Assembly (NCBI RefSeq): GCF_004362975.1 | Contig: NZ_SNXO01000004.1 | Span: 1 to 64,000 of the forward strand | DNA: 64,000 nucleotides | Source of the DNA: Aminicella lysinilytica | GTDB taxonomy: Bacteria > Bacillota > Clostridia > Peptostreptococcales > Anaerovoracaceae | Direction of reading: 5' to 3' | In this document: piece by piece, positions 1 to 8,131 of the stretch | Numbering within the stretch: the first letter of the stretch is position 1 | How the letters are laid out: each line of letters opens with the position of its first letter | Program-made: the position numbers and the translations under genes | Notes under the pieces: generated by a model | What the model was told of the DNA's origin: nothing | Database searches by the model: none | What the model saw: the letters and a program-made list of their open reading frames with translations, nothing else

Positions 1-92
1 ACGATGTGAAACTTGCAAATCGCTTTTGGGGTTCGTCGGCAACTACGCCCCACATGGACTTTCACCACAGATTGACGGCATGCCCGTCATAC
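1..92 (-). mobile_element. Probable group II (IIC-like) intron, 5' end only
   Basis: Read on the minus strand, the segment begins GTATGACGGGCATGCC and continues with GGTGAAAGTCC and GACGAACCCC. This pattern resembles the 5' end and domain I of bacterial group II introns (a GUGYG-like start followed by a GGUGnnAGUCC box). It starts five bases after the arm of a rho-independent terminator, the known preferred site of class C introns. The intron would run off the left window edge, so neither domain V nor the reverse transcriptase is visible. The call rests on motif memory only. Confidence 0.45.
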
Positions 93-96
93 TAAG

Positions 97-131
97 AAAA
101 CAGCCACCGCGTATAATGTGATGGCTGTTTT
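97..131. terminator. Bidirectional rho-independent terminator
   Basis: Perfect inverted repeat AAAACAGCCA (97-106) / TGGCTGTTTT (122-131) with A and T tracts on opposite sides, so it can work in both directions. On the minus strand it terminates the secreted-protein gene that stops at 143. Confidence 0.85.
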
Positions 132-142
132 TTATGTTCTGT

Positions 143-1297
143 CTAGAATGCTTCGATTCCTGCTGTTCCGCTATAGGTCGAAGATGATCTGGAAAACTTG
201 ATATAATATGTACCCTTCTTCAGAGTCCTTTTGGTGTCCTTCCTGGTCACTGTGAAGAGCTTCTTCCCTCCTGATGAGTACATTACTGCTGAATATTTGC
301 CGTTGAATGATCCCGTGGTAGCAAAAGCAAATGATTTTTTCCCTGTTACCTTCAACTTTATCCAGGCAGAAGATTTGCTTCCGATATACATTCCGGCCTT
401 GATATACTGTCCTTCATAATCCTCATCCTCAGTTCCGGTACCCTTCAGCGTGATAGATTTCAGCTTCCTGGCTTTAGAAAAAGAAGTAGCTGAACTGCTC
501 AGACCCGTCACTCTGCCTGGTCCGAAATATGTTGATTCAACAGAAGCGCCGCTTATTACAGGATAATAGATATAGTAAGTCGTATTCTTCTTCAATCCGA
601 AACTACTCATATCTCCATATTTAGTATTGCTTATGACCTTTTTCTTGGAATTCAATACTTTTACATAATCACCATTAAAAGCGTACACTCCTGTGACCTT
701 TGGCACGAACTTCATAGTTGTCGGTACAGCATTTAATGTACCAGCCACTTGAGAATTCTCATCATATGTTCCTGCACCGCTGTAGGTAAAGTTACTGATA
801 TTCTTATAGAATTCTATCAATATGGAAGCATTTCCACTGATATTATCATAGTTGTTATTATAAGCCAGATAATAAGTACCCGCTTCCGAAAAATAGTAAT
901 TGGCACTCCCTGTATTCTCATCCAGATAGCCCTCTTCAACTTTGACCTGTTCTACCTTCTCTGTACAGGCCTTGTCCTTATACACTGCGATGCTCACATC
1001 GAGCCATCTGTTATCGGAATCTTTTGCAGAAGTCACTACCTTGGCCAATCCCGGTTTGTCTATAACTAAATCGCTTATAGTCCTCTTAAGTTTGGATACT
1101 GCGAGTCCTTCGTTTCTTACATCATTATCAGTATCGCCATAAAGATCTATCTTATTTACTGTAAGTGCTTTGCCTGAATACTCGTCTCCCGGCCCTGCTC
1201 CATAGGAAATGTTATACACACCCAGCATGGATATGCAGACCATAACTGCAAGAGCAACAACAAGCAAAGATGAAATCATTTTACTTCTTTTCAACAT
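143..1297 (-). CDS. Secreted protein with GTYYI-type beta repeats, unknown function
   Basis: The 384-residue product has a Sec signal peptide (basic MLKRSK start, hydrophobic core to about residue 30, probable cleavage after SYGA). The exported part is rich in Ser, Thr, Tyr and Lys. Short beta-strand motifs of the type GTYYLAY, TTYYIYY and GTYYIKF recur at about residues 140, 240 and 365, a pattern seen in pre-peptidase C-terminal and other extracellular beta-sandwich domains. There is no LPXTG, SLH or catalytic motif. The start is backed by AGGAGG a few bases upstream. It is monocistronic and followed by the terminator at 97-131. I do not recognise a named family; an extracellular or surface-associated beta protein is as far as the sequence goes. 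Confidence 0.7.
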   Translation of the reverse strand: MLKRSKMISSLLVVALAVMVCISMLGVYNISYGAGPGDEYSGKALTVNKIDLYGDTDNDVRNEGLAVSKLKRTISDLVIDKPGLAKVVTSAKDSDNRWLDVSIAVYKDKACTEKVEQVKVEEGYLDENTGSANYYFSEAGTYYLAYNNNYDNISGNASILIEFYKNISNFTYSGAGTYDENSQVAGTLNAVPTTMKFVPKVTGVYAFNGDYVKVLNSKKKVISNTKYGDMSSFGLKKNTTYYIYYPVISGASVESTYFGPGRVTGLSSSATSFSKARKLKSITLKGTGTEDEDYEGQYIKAGMYIGSKSSAWIKLKVTGKKSFAFATTGSFNGKYSAVMYSSGGKKLFTVTRKDTKRTLKKGTYYIKFSRSSSTYSGTAGIEAF

Positions 1298-1377
1298 AGT
1301 ACGCCTCCTAACCGAAAATCATTATCTCCCTTGATGATATCAAAAAAGAGGCAGTTCCACTATACCCGTTCGTGTAG

Positions 1378-2256
1378 TCAGTGCTTATTCTTTTTCTTTT
1401 TCTTTTTTTCAGGCACATTATCAAATGTCTTATCATCAGCCATGGCTACCGGAGTAAGATCAGCGACCAGTTTGCTGTTTCTCTGTTGCCTCTTGGTAGC
1501 ATCACTGCCTTTGTCACGGTTTTTAACATATATGAAGCCGAAAATCGAAAATGTAATGGCTCCGATAAAATTAACGAAGAGATCTGCCATAGTATCGATG
1601 AGACCTATATCCAGATACCCATTGACGCCAAGGTCCTTTCCATTGACGGTGGTTTCTGTTATGCCCTTTATCACATAGGGCACATTGCGCCCGTCAGGAT
1701 TCAAGGTCACAGAGCGTATGACATTTATCACAGTATCTTTCTGCATATCAGTACCGAAGAACATATCCATGGTAAATTCGAAGAATTCCCAGAGGACTCC
1801 CACTGTCATGGAAAAACAGAATGCTACGATCGCCATGAACAACGGTGAAAGATTGATATTGCTTTTGCTCCTGTTAAGCAGATACACCAGCGAAAAACCA
1901 ACAGCAGCGGCAAGGAAACCGTTGAGGGTGTGGAGTATCGTGTCCCACATAGGTATCTTGATGTAGAATTCATTGATTCCACCCAGTATCTCTGCCGAAA
2001 ATATAAACAGCATGATTATTATTTCCAGTGTCTTAGGCAACTCTACCCTGAACTTCACTTCTACGAAATACGGCACCAGGAGCAATACCAGAGTGACCAG
2101 ACAAAGGAACACATTCTCATAATCAGCATTGAACGCCTGATTTATCATTACCAGCACGATCAGGACTCTCAGCACAGAAAAGACAACGAAGCTGCTTTTG
2201 TTTTCATGAAGCTCAGATTCCATTGACATCTTAAGATTTTTAAACCTGTATCTCAT
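1378..2256 (-). CDS. Multi-pass membrane protein, YjdF/DUF2238-like
   Basis: A 292-residue protein with about seven hydrophobic segments between residues 25 and 250 and a highly basic C-terminal tail that ends in a run of lysines. The central region has an intramembrane pattern with the conserved GVLWEFFEFTMD block (about residues 155-170) followed by FGTDMQKD, as in the YjdF/DUF2238 family of predicted integral membrane proteins of Gram-positive bacteria. Function in that family is not established. It is transcribed divergently from the YhhN-like gene at 2403. Start MRYRFKN follows an AAGGTGA site. The C-terminal Lys-rich tail probably sits in the cytoplasm. Confidence 0.65.
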   Translation of the reverse strand: MRYRFKNLKMSMESELHENKSSFVVFSVLRVLIVLVMINQAFNADYENVFLCLVTLVLLLVPYFVEVKFRVELPKTLEIIIMLFIFSAEILGGINEFYIKIPMWDTILHTLNGFLAAAVGFSLVYLLNRSKSNINLSPLFMAIVAFCFSMTVGVLWEFFEFTMDMFFGTDMQKDTVINVIRSVTLNPDGRNVPYVIKGITETTVNGKDLGVNGYLDIGLIDTMADLFVNFIGAITFSIFGFIYVKNRDKGSDATKRQQRNSKLVADLTPVAMADDKTFDNVPEKKKKKKNKH

Positions 2257-2289
2257 ATTTTCAATTTCACCTTACACTTTTACAACAAT

Positions 2290-2312
2290 TTATGATAAGT
2301 TTACTATCATAA
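2290..2312. promoter_or_regulatory. Operator-like inverted repeat in divergent intergenic region
   Basis: TTATGATA (2290-2297) and TATCATAA (2305-2312) form a perfect 8-bp inverted repeat with a 7-bp spacer, between the divergent genes starting at 2256 and 2403. Its place suits an operator or promoter-overlapping site. The binding protein is unknown; the Crp/Fnr regulator two genes downstream is one candidate. Confidence 0.35.
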
Positions 2313-2402
2313 GACACCTATGTCAAAACAATTTGCAGCACATGAGTATTGCATTTGATCGTCCAAACGATTAGAATTGTTTTAGATGAATAAGCGAGGT
2401 GG

Positions 2403-3014
2403 ATGATGGATAGAACCAATAGAATATATATACCTTTTAAAATGGCGGTCAGTTCAGGCTTCATTCTCTGCGCAGTGCTGAATACCCACTGGTGCTGCTG
2501 CGGATTCAGGGAGTTGATATTGCTGGCAGGCCTTGTTTTCTGCTGGCTGGGCGATCTGTTTCTGGCCTTGTCTGATGAGATGAACAATGCGCAAAAATCA
2601 CCTGAGTTCACTCTCGGCGTAGGCAGTTTCGCTGTGGCACACCTGCTCTTCTGCTGGGAAGCCATGGTAATGATGAACTTTGATTTCAGATTTCCTGTTA
2701 TTCTGGCCCTCATTATGCCGCTGCTGGTGATTCTGTTTATCAGGAAGGGCATCTTTCAATGCGGAAGCAACGCTGTGCCTTCTGTCATATATGCGGTGCT
2801 CATAGGCGGCTTCTGCGGTCTGGGTCTTAATTATCTGCTGGTATATGGCGTCAGCGCCCACAGTCTTCTCTTCGGCATCGGCTCCTGTCTGTTCCTGTTT
2901 TCCGACTTTACTCTGTCCTTCAGGTGCTTCGCCAGAAACACCCCATCGTGGCTCACTGTACCGGTGCTGGCCACTTACTGGGCAGCGACTTATATGATAG
3001 CGTTCTTTATATAG
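2403..3014 (+). CDS. YhhN/TMEM86-like membrane protein
   Basis: The 203-residue protein is almost entirely hydrophobic, with about seven to eight membrane segments. Conserved YhhN features are visible: GDLFLAL near residue 50 after the second helix, an AHLLF segment near 78, and a late FSDFTLSF motif near residue 167, matching the acidic residues that characterise the YhhN/TMEM86 lysoplasmalogenase fold. Enzyme activity is known for some members, but whether this one hydrolyses vinyl-ether lysolipids is inference; anaerobic Clostridia do make plasmalogens. GAGGTGG sits directly before two tandem ATG codons (2403 and 2406), so the second may be the true start. The Crp/Fnr gene follows 25 bp later, probably in the same transcript. 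Confidence 0.6.
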   Translation: MMDRTNRIYIPFKMAVSSGFILCAVLNTHWCCCGFRELILLAGLVFCWLGDLFLALSDEMNNAQKSPEFTLGVGSFAVAHLLFCWEAMVMMNFDFRFPVILALIMPLLVILFIRKGIFQCGSNAVPSVIYAVLIGGFCGLGLNYLLVYGVSAHSLLFGIGSCLFLFSDFTLSFRCFARNTPSWLTVPVLATYWAATYMIAFFI

Positions 3015-3039
3015 ACTTAGCAAATGGGAGGAAACAGTT

Positions 3040-3699
3040 ATGAACTCAGCAGATTTTACCGCACTACTGCCATTCTGGGATAAACTTGATTCTGATGAAA
3101 AGCAAGGCATCATAGATAATACCACACTGACTGAATACAGCGCGGGAGACCAGATCCACCGCGGTTCCAATGACTGCATAGGCATACTTCTGGTCAGAAA
3201 AGGCAGGCTCCGTACGTCCATGCTTTCTGAAGACGGCCGCGAGATCACCCTCTTTCATATGGAGGAAGGTGATTTTTGTGTACTTTCTGCCTCCTGCATA
3301 TTGAACGCTGTGACCTTCGATGTGTTTATAGACGCAGAAAAGGATGCCTCTGTCTATCAGATAAGCACCCCTTTCTTTCAGCAGCTGACTGCCGAAAATA
3401 TATATGTCGAGAACTTTATGTATAAGGTTGCATTGAACCGATTCTCGGATGTTATGTGGGTCATGGAGCAGGTCCTCTTCATGACTATGGACAAAAGGCT
3501 CGCCATGTTCCTGCTCAACGAACAGGATGAAAACGGTCAGATCAAGATGACCCATGAGCAGATAGCCCGCAATCTCGGTTCAGCTCGCGAAGTAATAAGC
3601 CGCATGCTTAAGTACTTCGTTCAGGAAGGTCTGGTCTCTCTTTCTCGTGGTAGCATAACCATCACTTCAGAAGAAGCCTTATCCAATCTTGCAGATTAG
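3040..3699 (+). CDS. Crp/Fnr-family transcription regulator
   Basis: The 219-residue protein has an N-terminal cyclic-nucleotide-binding-type beta barrel (about 15-125: YSAGDQIH, GILLVRKGRLRT, GDFCVLSAS), a dimerisation helix (about 130-160) and a C-terminal winged helix with the Crp recognition-helix pattern EQIARNLGSAREVISRML (about 175-192). The four-cysteine Fe-S signature of true FNR is absent, so oxygen sensing by a cluster is unlikely; the ligand is unknown. Its TAG stop (3697-3699) interlocks with the stop codon of the convergent CoA-disulfide-reductase gene. A symmetrical GTGAC site at position -41 of that gene's promoter makes the reductase its likely target. Sulfane-sulfur or redox sensing is an inference from the target. 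Confidence 0.85.
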   Translation: MNSADFTALLPFWDKLDSDEKQGIIDNTTLTEYSAGDQIHRGSNDCIGILLVRKGRLRTSMLSEDGREITLFHMEEGDFCVLSASCILNAVTFDVFIDAEKDASVYQISTPFFQQLTAENIYVENFMYKVALNRFSDVMWVMEQVLFMTMDKRLAMFLLNEQDENGQIKMTHEQIARNLGSAREVISRMLKYFVQEGLVSLSRGSITITSEEALSNLAD

Positions 3700-6164
3700 A
3701 TGAAGAGATTCACATTACTGACCTCGGCATCACCAAGATAGCTGGCGACCCCTGCCAGTTCCACTCCATCTATGAGTTCATCTGCCGTTATCCCCATAAT
3801 ATCCATAGACATGGTGCAGGCTACCAGCTTGACGCCATTTTTCTTTGCCTCTTCTATGAGTTCCTCAAGAGACATAACATTCTTGGCTTTCATGACCTTC
3901 TTCATCATTTTGGTTCCCATTCCCATCATGTTCATGTTGGAAAGCTTCAATTTACCGGTGCCCCTTGGCATCATAGCACCGAACATCTTCTCGATCATAG
4001 TTTTCTTCACCTTGACCTTCTCCGGCTTTCTCAGCACATTCAATCCCCAGAAGGTGAAGAACATAGTTACCGGTCTGCCCATGGCTGCAGCGCCGTTTGC
4101 TATGATAAACGAAGCAAGTACTTTATCCAGGTCCCCATCGAAAACTATCATAGTCTTGCCCTGGGGAAGTTCTGCCGGCTTTTCAGATGAAGGGCAGCAT
4201 GGACTTCCCACACTGTTGTTACCTTTTCTTATGGTAACAATATTTTCCCTGCCGTTACGCTCTTTGCCTACGAAGGTATTGCCAGTCCTCTGGCACCAGC
4301 TTTCAACATCCTTGGCAAATCCCATATCTGTGGCAGACACTCTTACTGTCTCGCCCGGTTTCATGATCTTCAAGGCATCATTGACCTTCATAATAGGGCC
4401 CGGACACTGAAGTCCACAACAATCCAATATTTTTATCTCTCCTGATTCATTCATATCTTCAACATTCCCTTCATCTTTCTGGCTGTCGCCTGCACATGGC
4501 ACATAAGTCATTGATTTGTAGAAGGAAGACCCTCCTGCCAGGATCTGTACATCCTTGAATCCACACTGAGCGAGTACCCTTGCTCCGTTATATGATCTGA
4601 CTCCGATGGCACAGTAGACTACTATCGTCTTGTTCTTATCCAGTTCATCCAGCCGTTCTCTCAACTGACCAAGGGGGATGTGTACAGAATCATCCATTGC
4701 CCAGATCCTGCGCTCCACATCTTCAGTAACATCCAGTACCTGCATTTCCTTCTTTATCTCATCCCACTGGACAAATGACATTTTCCCATCGAGGATGTTC
4801 CCTGCAACGAAACCCAGCATGTTCACAGGGTCCTTCGCCGATGAATATGGCGGTGCGTAGGCCAGCTCAAGCTCTGCCAGGCTATGCACATCTCCTCCCA
4901 GTCTTATAGTGGTCGCAATAGTATCTATCCTTTTGTCCACTCCATCCTGGCCAATTATCTGTGCGCCTAGTATCTTTCCGGTCATATCAAAGAGCATCTT
5001 CAGTGTCATAGGCGTTGCCATAGGGTAATAACCTGCGTGGGATTTTTGTACTATGAGGGCCACCTCATAATCCCTGCCCTTTTCTTTTCCTGCCAGCCTA
5101 AGAGTTTTCTCGTTGATTCCCGTAGAAGCCACGGTGTAGTCAAAGACCTGGGCGACAGATGTGCCAAGACTGCCTTTGTATTCTTCAGCCGCTCCCTTTA
5201 TGTTATTTGCTACTATCCTTCCTTGCTTGTTGGCAGGGCCAGCCAGAGGTATCATGGTTTTTTCTTTTGTTATAAAGTTCTCCACCTCGATGACATCGCC
5301 CACTGCCCATATGCCGTCTGCCTGATTATTACCTTCGCCCTCTTCAAAGGCATGCATCCAAGGATCCACTTTGATGCCGCCGCGCTTGTTCAACTGGAGT
5401 CCTGCGTCCTTTGCCAGCTGGCTGTTAGGCCTGACGCCGATAGACAATATCACCATGTCAGCTGTGACCTCTGCACCGCTTGCGAGCTTTACAGTCACCA
5501 TATCATCTCCCCTGATGAACTCGCTTACGCCATCTCCAAGATGCAGGCTCACGCCGTTCATATCCAAATTCTCATGAATAAGCTGAGCCATATCGTAATC
5601 CACTGGGGCCATGACCTGATCCTGAGCTTCGATAATAGATACCTTGATTCCCCTCTTATGAAGATTCTCAGCCATCTCAAGACCGATAAATCCTCCGCCT
5701 ATGACGGCAGCTGTCTTCGGTTTTCTCTCGTCTACAATGGCTCTGATCCTGTCAGTATCAGGAACCGTCCAGAGGCTGTATATACCCTCGTTGTCAATGC
5801 CAGGAATAGGCGGTTTAAGCGGCGATGATCCCGTTGCTATGATCAGGTCATCGTATGTCTCCTCATACTCACCCTGCTCCGACCTTACAGTGACAGTTTT
5901 CCTGTCTTTATTGATTTTCTCTACTTCATTAGAAGTACGCACATCGATATTATACTTGGCCTTCATAGCCATAGGAGTCTGCAGTAAAAGAGCCTGCCTT
6001 TCCTTGATCACATCTCCAATATAATATGGGAGACCGCAATTAGCATAGGAAATATACTCGCCTCTTTCCAGAATGACGATTTCCATGCTTTCATCAAGTC
6101 TCCTGAGTCTGGCTGCCGCCGTTGCTCCGCCGGCAACCCCGCCAATTATTACAGTTTTACTCAT
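3696..6164 (-). CDS. CoA-disulfide reductase-rhodanese-TusA-DsrE fusion protein
   Basis: An 822-residue modular sulfur/redox enzyme. Residues 1-445 are an FAD/NAD(P)H pyridine nucleotide-disulfide oxidoreductase of the CoA-disulfide/persulfide reductase type: GGVAGG FAD loop, single redox Cys43 in ANCGLPYY, NAD loop GGGFIGLE near 156-163, GVRPN near 243, AVGD near 287. Residues 465-550 are a rhodanese domain with Cys518 in VVYCAIGVRS. Residues 577-648 are a TusA-like domain (CGLQCPGP, Cys587). Residues 668-822 are a DsrE-type domain with Cys783 in VACTMSMDIMG. The four sulfur-carrying cysteines suggest relay of sulfane sulfur from CoA- or protein-persulfides. Start is supported by GGGGAGG. 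The promoter carries a Crp/Fnr-like site. Cytoplasmic; no membrane segment. Confidence 0.9.
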   Translation of the reverse strand: MSKTVIIGGVAGGATAAARLRRLDESMEIVILERGEYISYANCGLPYYIGDVIKERQALLLQTPMAMKAKYNIDVRTSNEVEKINKDRKTVTVRSEQGEYEETYDDLIIATGSSPLKPPIPGIDNEGIYSLWTVPDTDRIRAIVDERKPKTAAVIGGGFIGLEMAENLHKRGIKVSIIEAQDQVMAPVDYDMAQLIHENLDMNGVSLHLGDGVSEFIRGDDMVTVKLASGAEVTADMVILSIGVRPNSQLAKDAGLQLNKRGGIKVDPWMHAFEEGEGNNQADGIWAVGDVIEVENFITKEKTMIPLAGPANKQGRIVANNIKGAAEEYKGSLGTSVAQVFDYTVASTGINEKTLRLAGKEKGRDYEVALIVQKSHAGYYPMATPMTLKMLFDMTGKILGAQIIGQDGVDKRIDTIATTIRLGGDVHSLAELELAYAPPYSSAKDPVNMLGFVAGNILDGKMSFVQWDEIKKEMQVLDVTEDVERRIWAMDDSVHIPLGQLRERLDELDKNKTIVVYCAIGVRSYNGARVLAQCGFKDVQILAGGSSFYKSMTYVPCAGDSQKDEGNVEDMNESGEIKILDCCGLQCPGPIMKVNDALKIMKPGETVRVSATDMGFAKDVESWCQRTGNTFVGKERNGRENIVTIRKGNNSVGSPCCPSSEKPAELPQGKTMIVFDGDLDKVLASFIIANGAAAMGRPVTMFFTFWGLNVLRKPEKVKVKKTMIEKMFGAMMPRGTGKLKLSNMNMMGMGTKMMKKVMKAKNVMSLEELIEEAKKNGVKLVACTMSMDIMGITADELIDGVELAGVASYLGDAEVSNVNLFI

Positions 6165-6203
6165 TAAAATACCTCCCCGTTAGTTCTCAGCTGATTTTCA
6201 TTG

Positions 6204-6244
6204 ATTATATCAAATCATCACTAAGATTTAAGTGACTAAGTCAC
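6204..6244 (-). promoter_or_regulatory. Class II activator promoter with GTGAC palindrome
   Basis: On the minus strand a consensus TATAAT (-10) occupies 6209-6204 with no good -35 hexamer. A perfect palindrome GTGACTTAGTCAC lies at 6244-6232 with its centre at about -41, the position of Crp/Fnr activators at class II promoters. The half site GTGAC resembles Crp-family sites, although the spacing is one base shorter than the E. coli Crp consensus. It drives the gene that starts at 6164. Confidence 0.65.
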
Positions 6245-6285
6245 ACTACTCATGAGGAGGTATTACTTTCTATATTGTCACCTTT

Positions 6286-6693
6286 CTATTCCAACTCTGA
6301 AGTGCAGTGAGGACATCTTACTGCATCGACAGAGATCTCGCTCTTGCAATAGGGGCATATCTTAGTTGTTGGAGCCGCAACTTCTTCGTCCTTCTTTCTG
6401 ATGTCGCCCAGCTTGTTGATGCTGCGTATTATCAGGAACAGCACCAGGGCAATAAGCAGGAAATTGATCACAGCCATAATAAAATTGCCATACATAAATG
6501 TAGCTCCGCCGACTGTGGCTTTCAGATCGGCGAAATTCACCTTGACTATGAGACCTAGTAACGGTGATATTATATCACTCACCAGGGATGTTACTATAGC
6601 CGTAAAAGCAGCTCCTATGATTATGCCCACGGCCATATCCATGACGTTGCCTTTGAGGGCGAATTCCTTAAATTCTTCCATAAATTTCTTCAT
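6286..6693 (-). CDS. mscL: Large-conductance mechanosensitive channel with C-terminal zinc ribbon
   Basis: A 135-residue MscL homologue. The N-terminal amphipathic helix MKKFMEEFKEFALKGNVMDMAVG is followed by TM1 (about 17-40, GIIIGAAFTAIVTSLVSDII), a short loop and TM2 (about 70-90). It opens as a tension-gated pentameric pore that vents solutes during hypo-osmotic shock. Instead of the usual charged C-terminal helical bundle, the tail carries two CPxC-type knuckles (CPYC near 113 and CPHC near 128), a treble-clef or zinc-ribbon arrangement. The loop between the helices is short. An inverted repeat sits in the leader at 6723-6752. The downstream CoA-disulfide-reductase gene has its own promoter, so the two are probably separately controlled. 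Confidence 0.9.
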   Translation of the reverse strand: MKKFMEEFKEFALKGNVMDMAVGIIIGAAFTAIVTSLVSDIISPLLGLIVKVNFADLKATVGGATFMYGNFIMAVINFLLIALVLFLIIRSINKLGDIRKKDEEVAAPTTKICPYCKSEISVDAVRCPHCTSELE

Positions 6694-6722
6694 TTTTCTT
6701 TCCTCTTTTATCTTATTTCGTG

Positions 6723-6752
6723 TGAGTCATATCACCTTGGTTATGTGACTCA
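6723..6752 (-). promoter_or_regulatory. Inverted repeat upstream of mscL
   Basis: TGAGTCA (6723-6729) and TGACTCA (6746-6752) form a perfect 7-bp inverted repeat, one extra mismatch allowing a 10-bp arm, 30-60 bp before the mscL start. The GTGACT half sites recall the palindrome before the CoA-disulfide-reductase gene. It could be an operator or a leader hairpin. Confidence 0.4.
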
Positions 6753-6825
6753 TTACATGTCTATAATACTATATTTTTCAACGAATGTACACCCTCAATT
6801 ATTCTGCGGTTTTGCATATTTTTCT

Positions 6826-6854
6826 ATGGCATTTCCCGTGTAATCAGGTATAAT
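6826..6854 (+). promoter_or_regulatory. Promoter for the Bcr/CflA exporter
   Basis: TATAAT at 6849-6854 is preceded at 17 bp by ATGGCA (6826-6831), a weak -35. The start codon is 41 bp further on. Confidence 0.5.
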
Positions 6855-6895
6855 TATATAGTACGCGATAAATAAACAACGGAGTAAATATAAAT

Positions 6896-8128
6896 ATGAC
6901 AGAAACAACTAATAACGACATGCTCGTACCACAGCCAAAATTGAAAAAAGGCGGTATGATAATCATCATTGCAGTAAGCAATATGGTAGCATCACTTTCA
7001 ACTGATATGTATCTTCCGGCTCTTCCGACTATGTCCGGATATTTTCATACCAGCGCAAAGATAATGAACCTGACTCTGGTAGGATTCTTCTTTTTCTTTG
7101 CAATAGGCATGCTCCTCTTCGGACCTGTTTCAGATAAACTGGGACGTAAGAAAATCCTCCTTACGGGTGTAGCCATCTACGGTATTGCCAGTGTGGGGTG
7201 TGCCCTTGCTACCAGTGTGGAATTTCTCATATTCGCTAGAGTCATCGAAGCCCTTGGCGGCGGCTGTATGGTCGCAGTTACCACAGCCCTGGTCAAAGAC
7301 CAGTTTTCCGGCAATTCACAGGGAACGATACTTGCAGTAGCCCAAGTGCTTGGCGTGGTTTCACCCGTACTTGCCCCAATAATCGGGGCTCAACTTTTCA
7401 GGTTTTTCGGCTGGCAGTCAGCCTTCGTAGTCTTGGCAGCCATATCCCTGATGATATTTATCTTGTGTTCTCTTATGGCTGAGACTCTTCCTGTGGAACG
7501 GCGTCTGACGGACAAACTGATAAAATCATTCACCCGACTTGGCGTAGTAATGAAGAACAAAAAATTCACCATATTTCTTATCTCGATGATCACGCCACAG
7601 ATAGGAATGATGGCGTACATCTCAACAAGCTCATATATTTATGAAACCAGCTTCGGCCTGAGCACGACAGCCTACAGTTTTTTCTTTGCGGCCACAGCCC
7701 TGGCGTCTGTATTAGGCCCGATAATATATGTATTCCTGCGCAAAAAGAACGTCTTCACCTTGTCCTACTGGATGTTTGGCTTTTCCATAGCCTGCGGACT
7801 TGTGATTCTGGTTTTCGGCCACAGATCCCCATACGTTTTCGCTATAGCCTTCGCCCCGTTCATGATGATGGCCGCCGCGTCGAGGCCATTCTCCACTACT
7901 ATACTTCTGAACCAGCAGAAGGAAGACTCAGGCTCAGCGTCATCACTGATAAACTTTGCCAACAGTCTTACCGGCACAGTAGGCATGGCCATAATAACCA
8001 TGATCTGGACAGACTACATAAAAGGCATAGGGATCCTAATAGTCGCTTTGGCTATCTTTGGGTTCATCCTATGCCTTATACTGATGAAATCTTACGGCCG
8101 AGATTCTCTCACACCGAAAATCTACTGA
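6896..8128 (+). CDS. Bcr/CflA-type MFS drug exporter
   Basis: The 410-residue, 12-helix major facilitator belongs to the DHA1 drug:H+ antiporter group. Motif A appears between helices 2 and 3 as GPVSDKLGRKKILLTG (about residues 80-95), and the N-terminal STDMYLPALPTM (about 37-48) is the typical Bcr/CflA signature in helix 1. A proline/glycine-rich motif C lies in helix 5 (VLGVVSPVLAPIIGA). It should export bicyclomycin- or chloramphenicol-like compounds or other small molecules by proton exchange at the cytoplasmic membrane; substrate unknown. It has its own promoter and is convergent with the acetyltransferase gene, the stops being only 3 bp apart. Confidence 0.85.
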   Translation: MTETTNNDMLVPQPKLKKGGMIIIIAVSNMVASLSTDMYLPALPTMSGYFHTSAKIMNLTLVGFFFFFAIGMLLFGPVSDKLGRKKILLTGVAIYGIASVGCALATSVEFLIFARVIEALGGGCMVAVTTALVKDQFSGNSQGTILAVAQVLGVVSPVLAPIIGAQLFRFFGWQSAFVVLAAISLMIFILCSLMAETLPVERRLTDKLIKSFTRLGVVMKNKKFTIFLISMITPQIGMMAYISTSSYIYETSFGLSTTAYSFFFAATALASVLGPIIYVFLRKKNVFTLSYWMFGFSIACGLVILVFGHRSPYVFAIAFAPFMMMAAASRPFSTTILLNQQKEDSGSASSLINFANSLTGTVGMAIITMIWTDYIKGIGILIVALAIFGFILCLILMKSYGRDSLTPKIY

Positions 8129-8131
8129 TTC

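Noticed and set aside
5037-5828. A 263-codon plus-strand frame opposite the CoA-disulfide-reductase gene
   Set aside because: Antisense shadow with no RBS or family resemblance.
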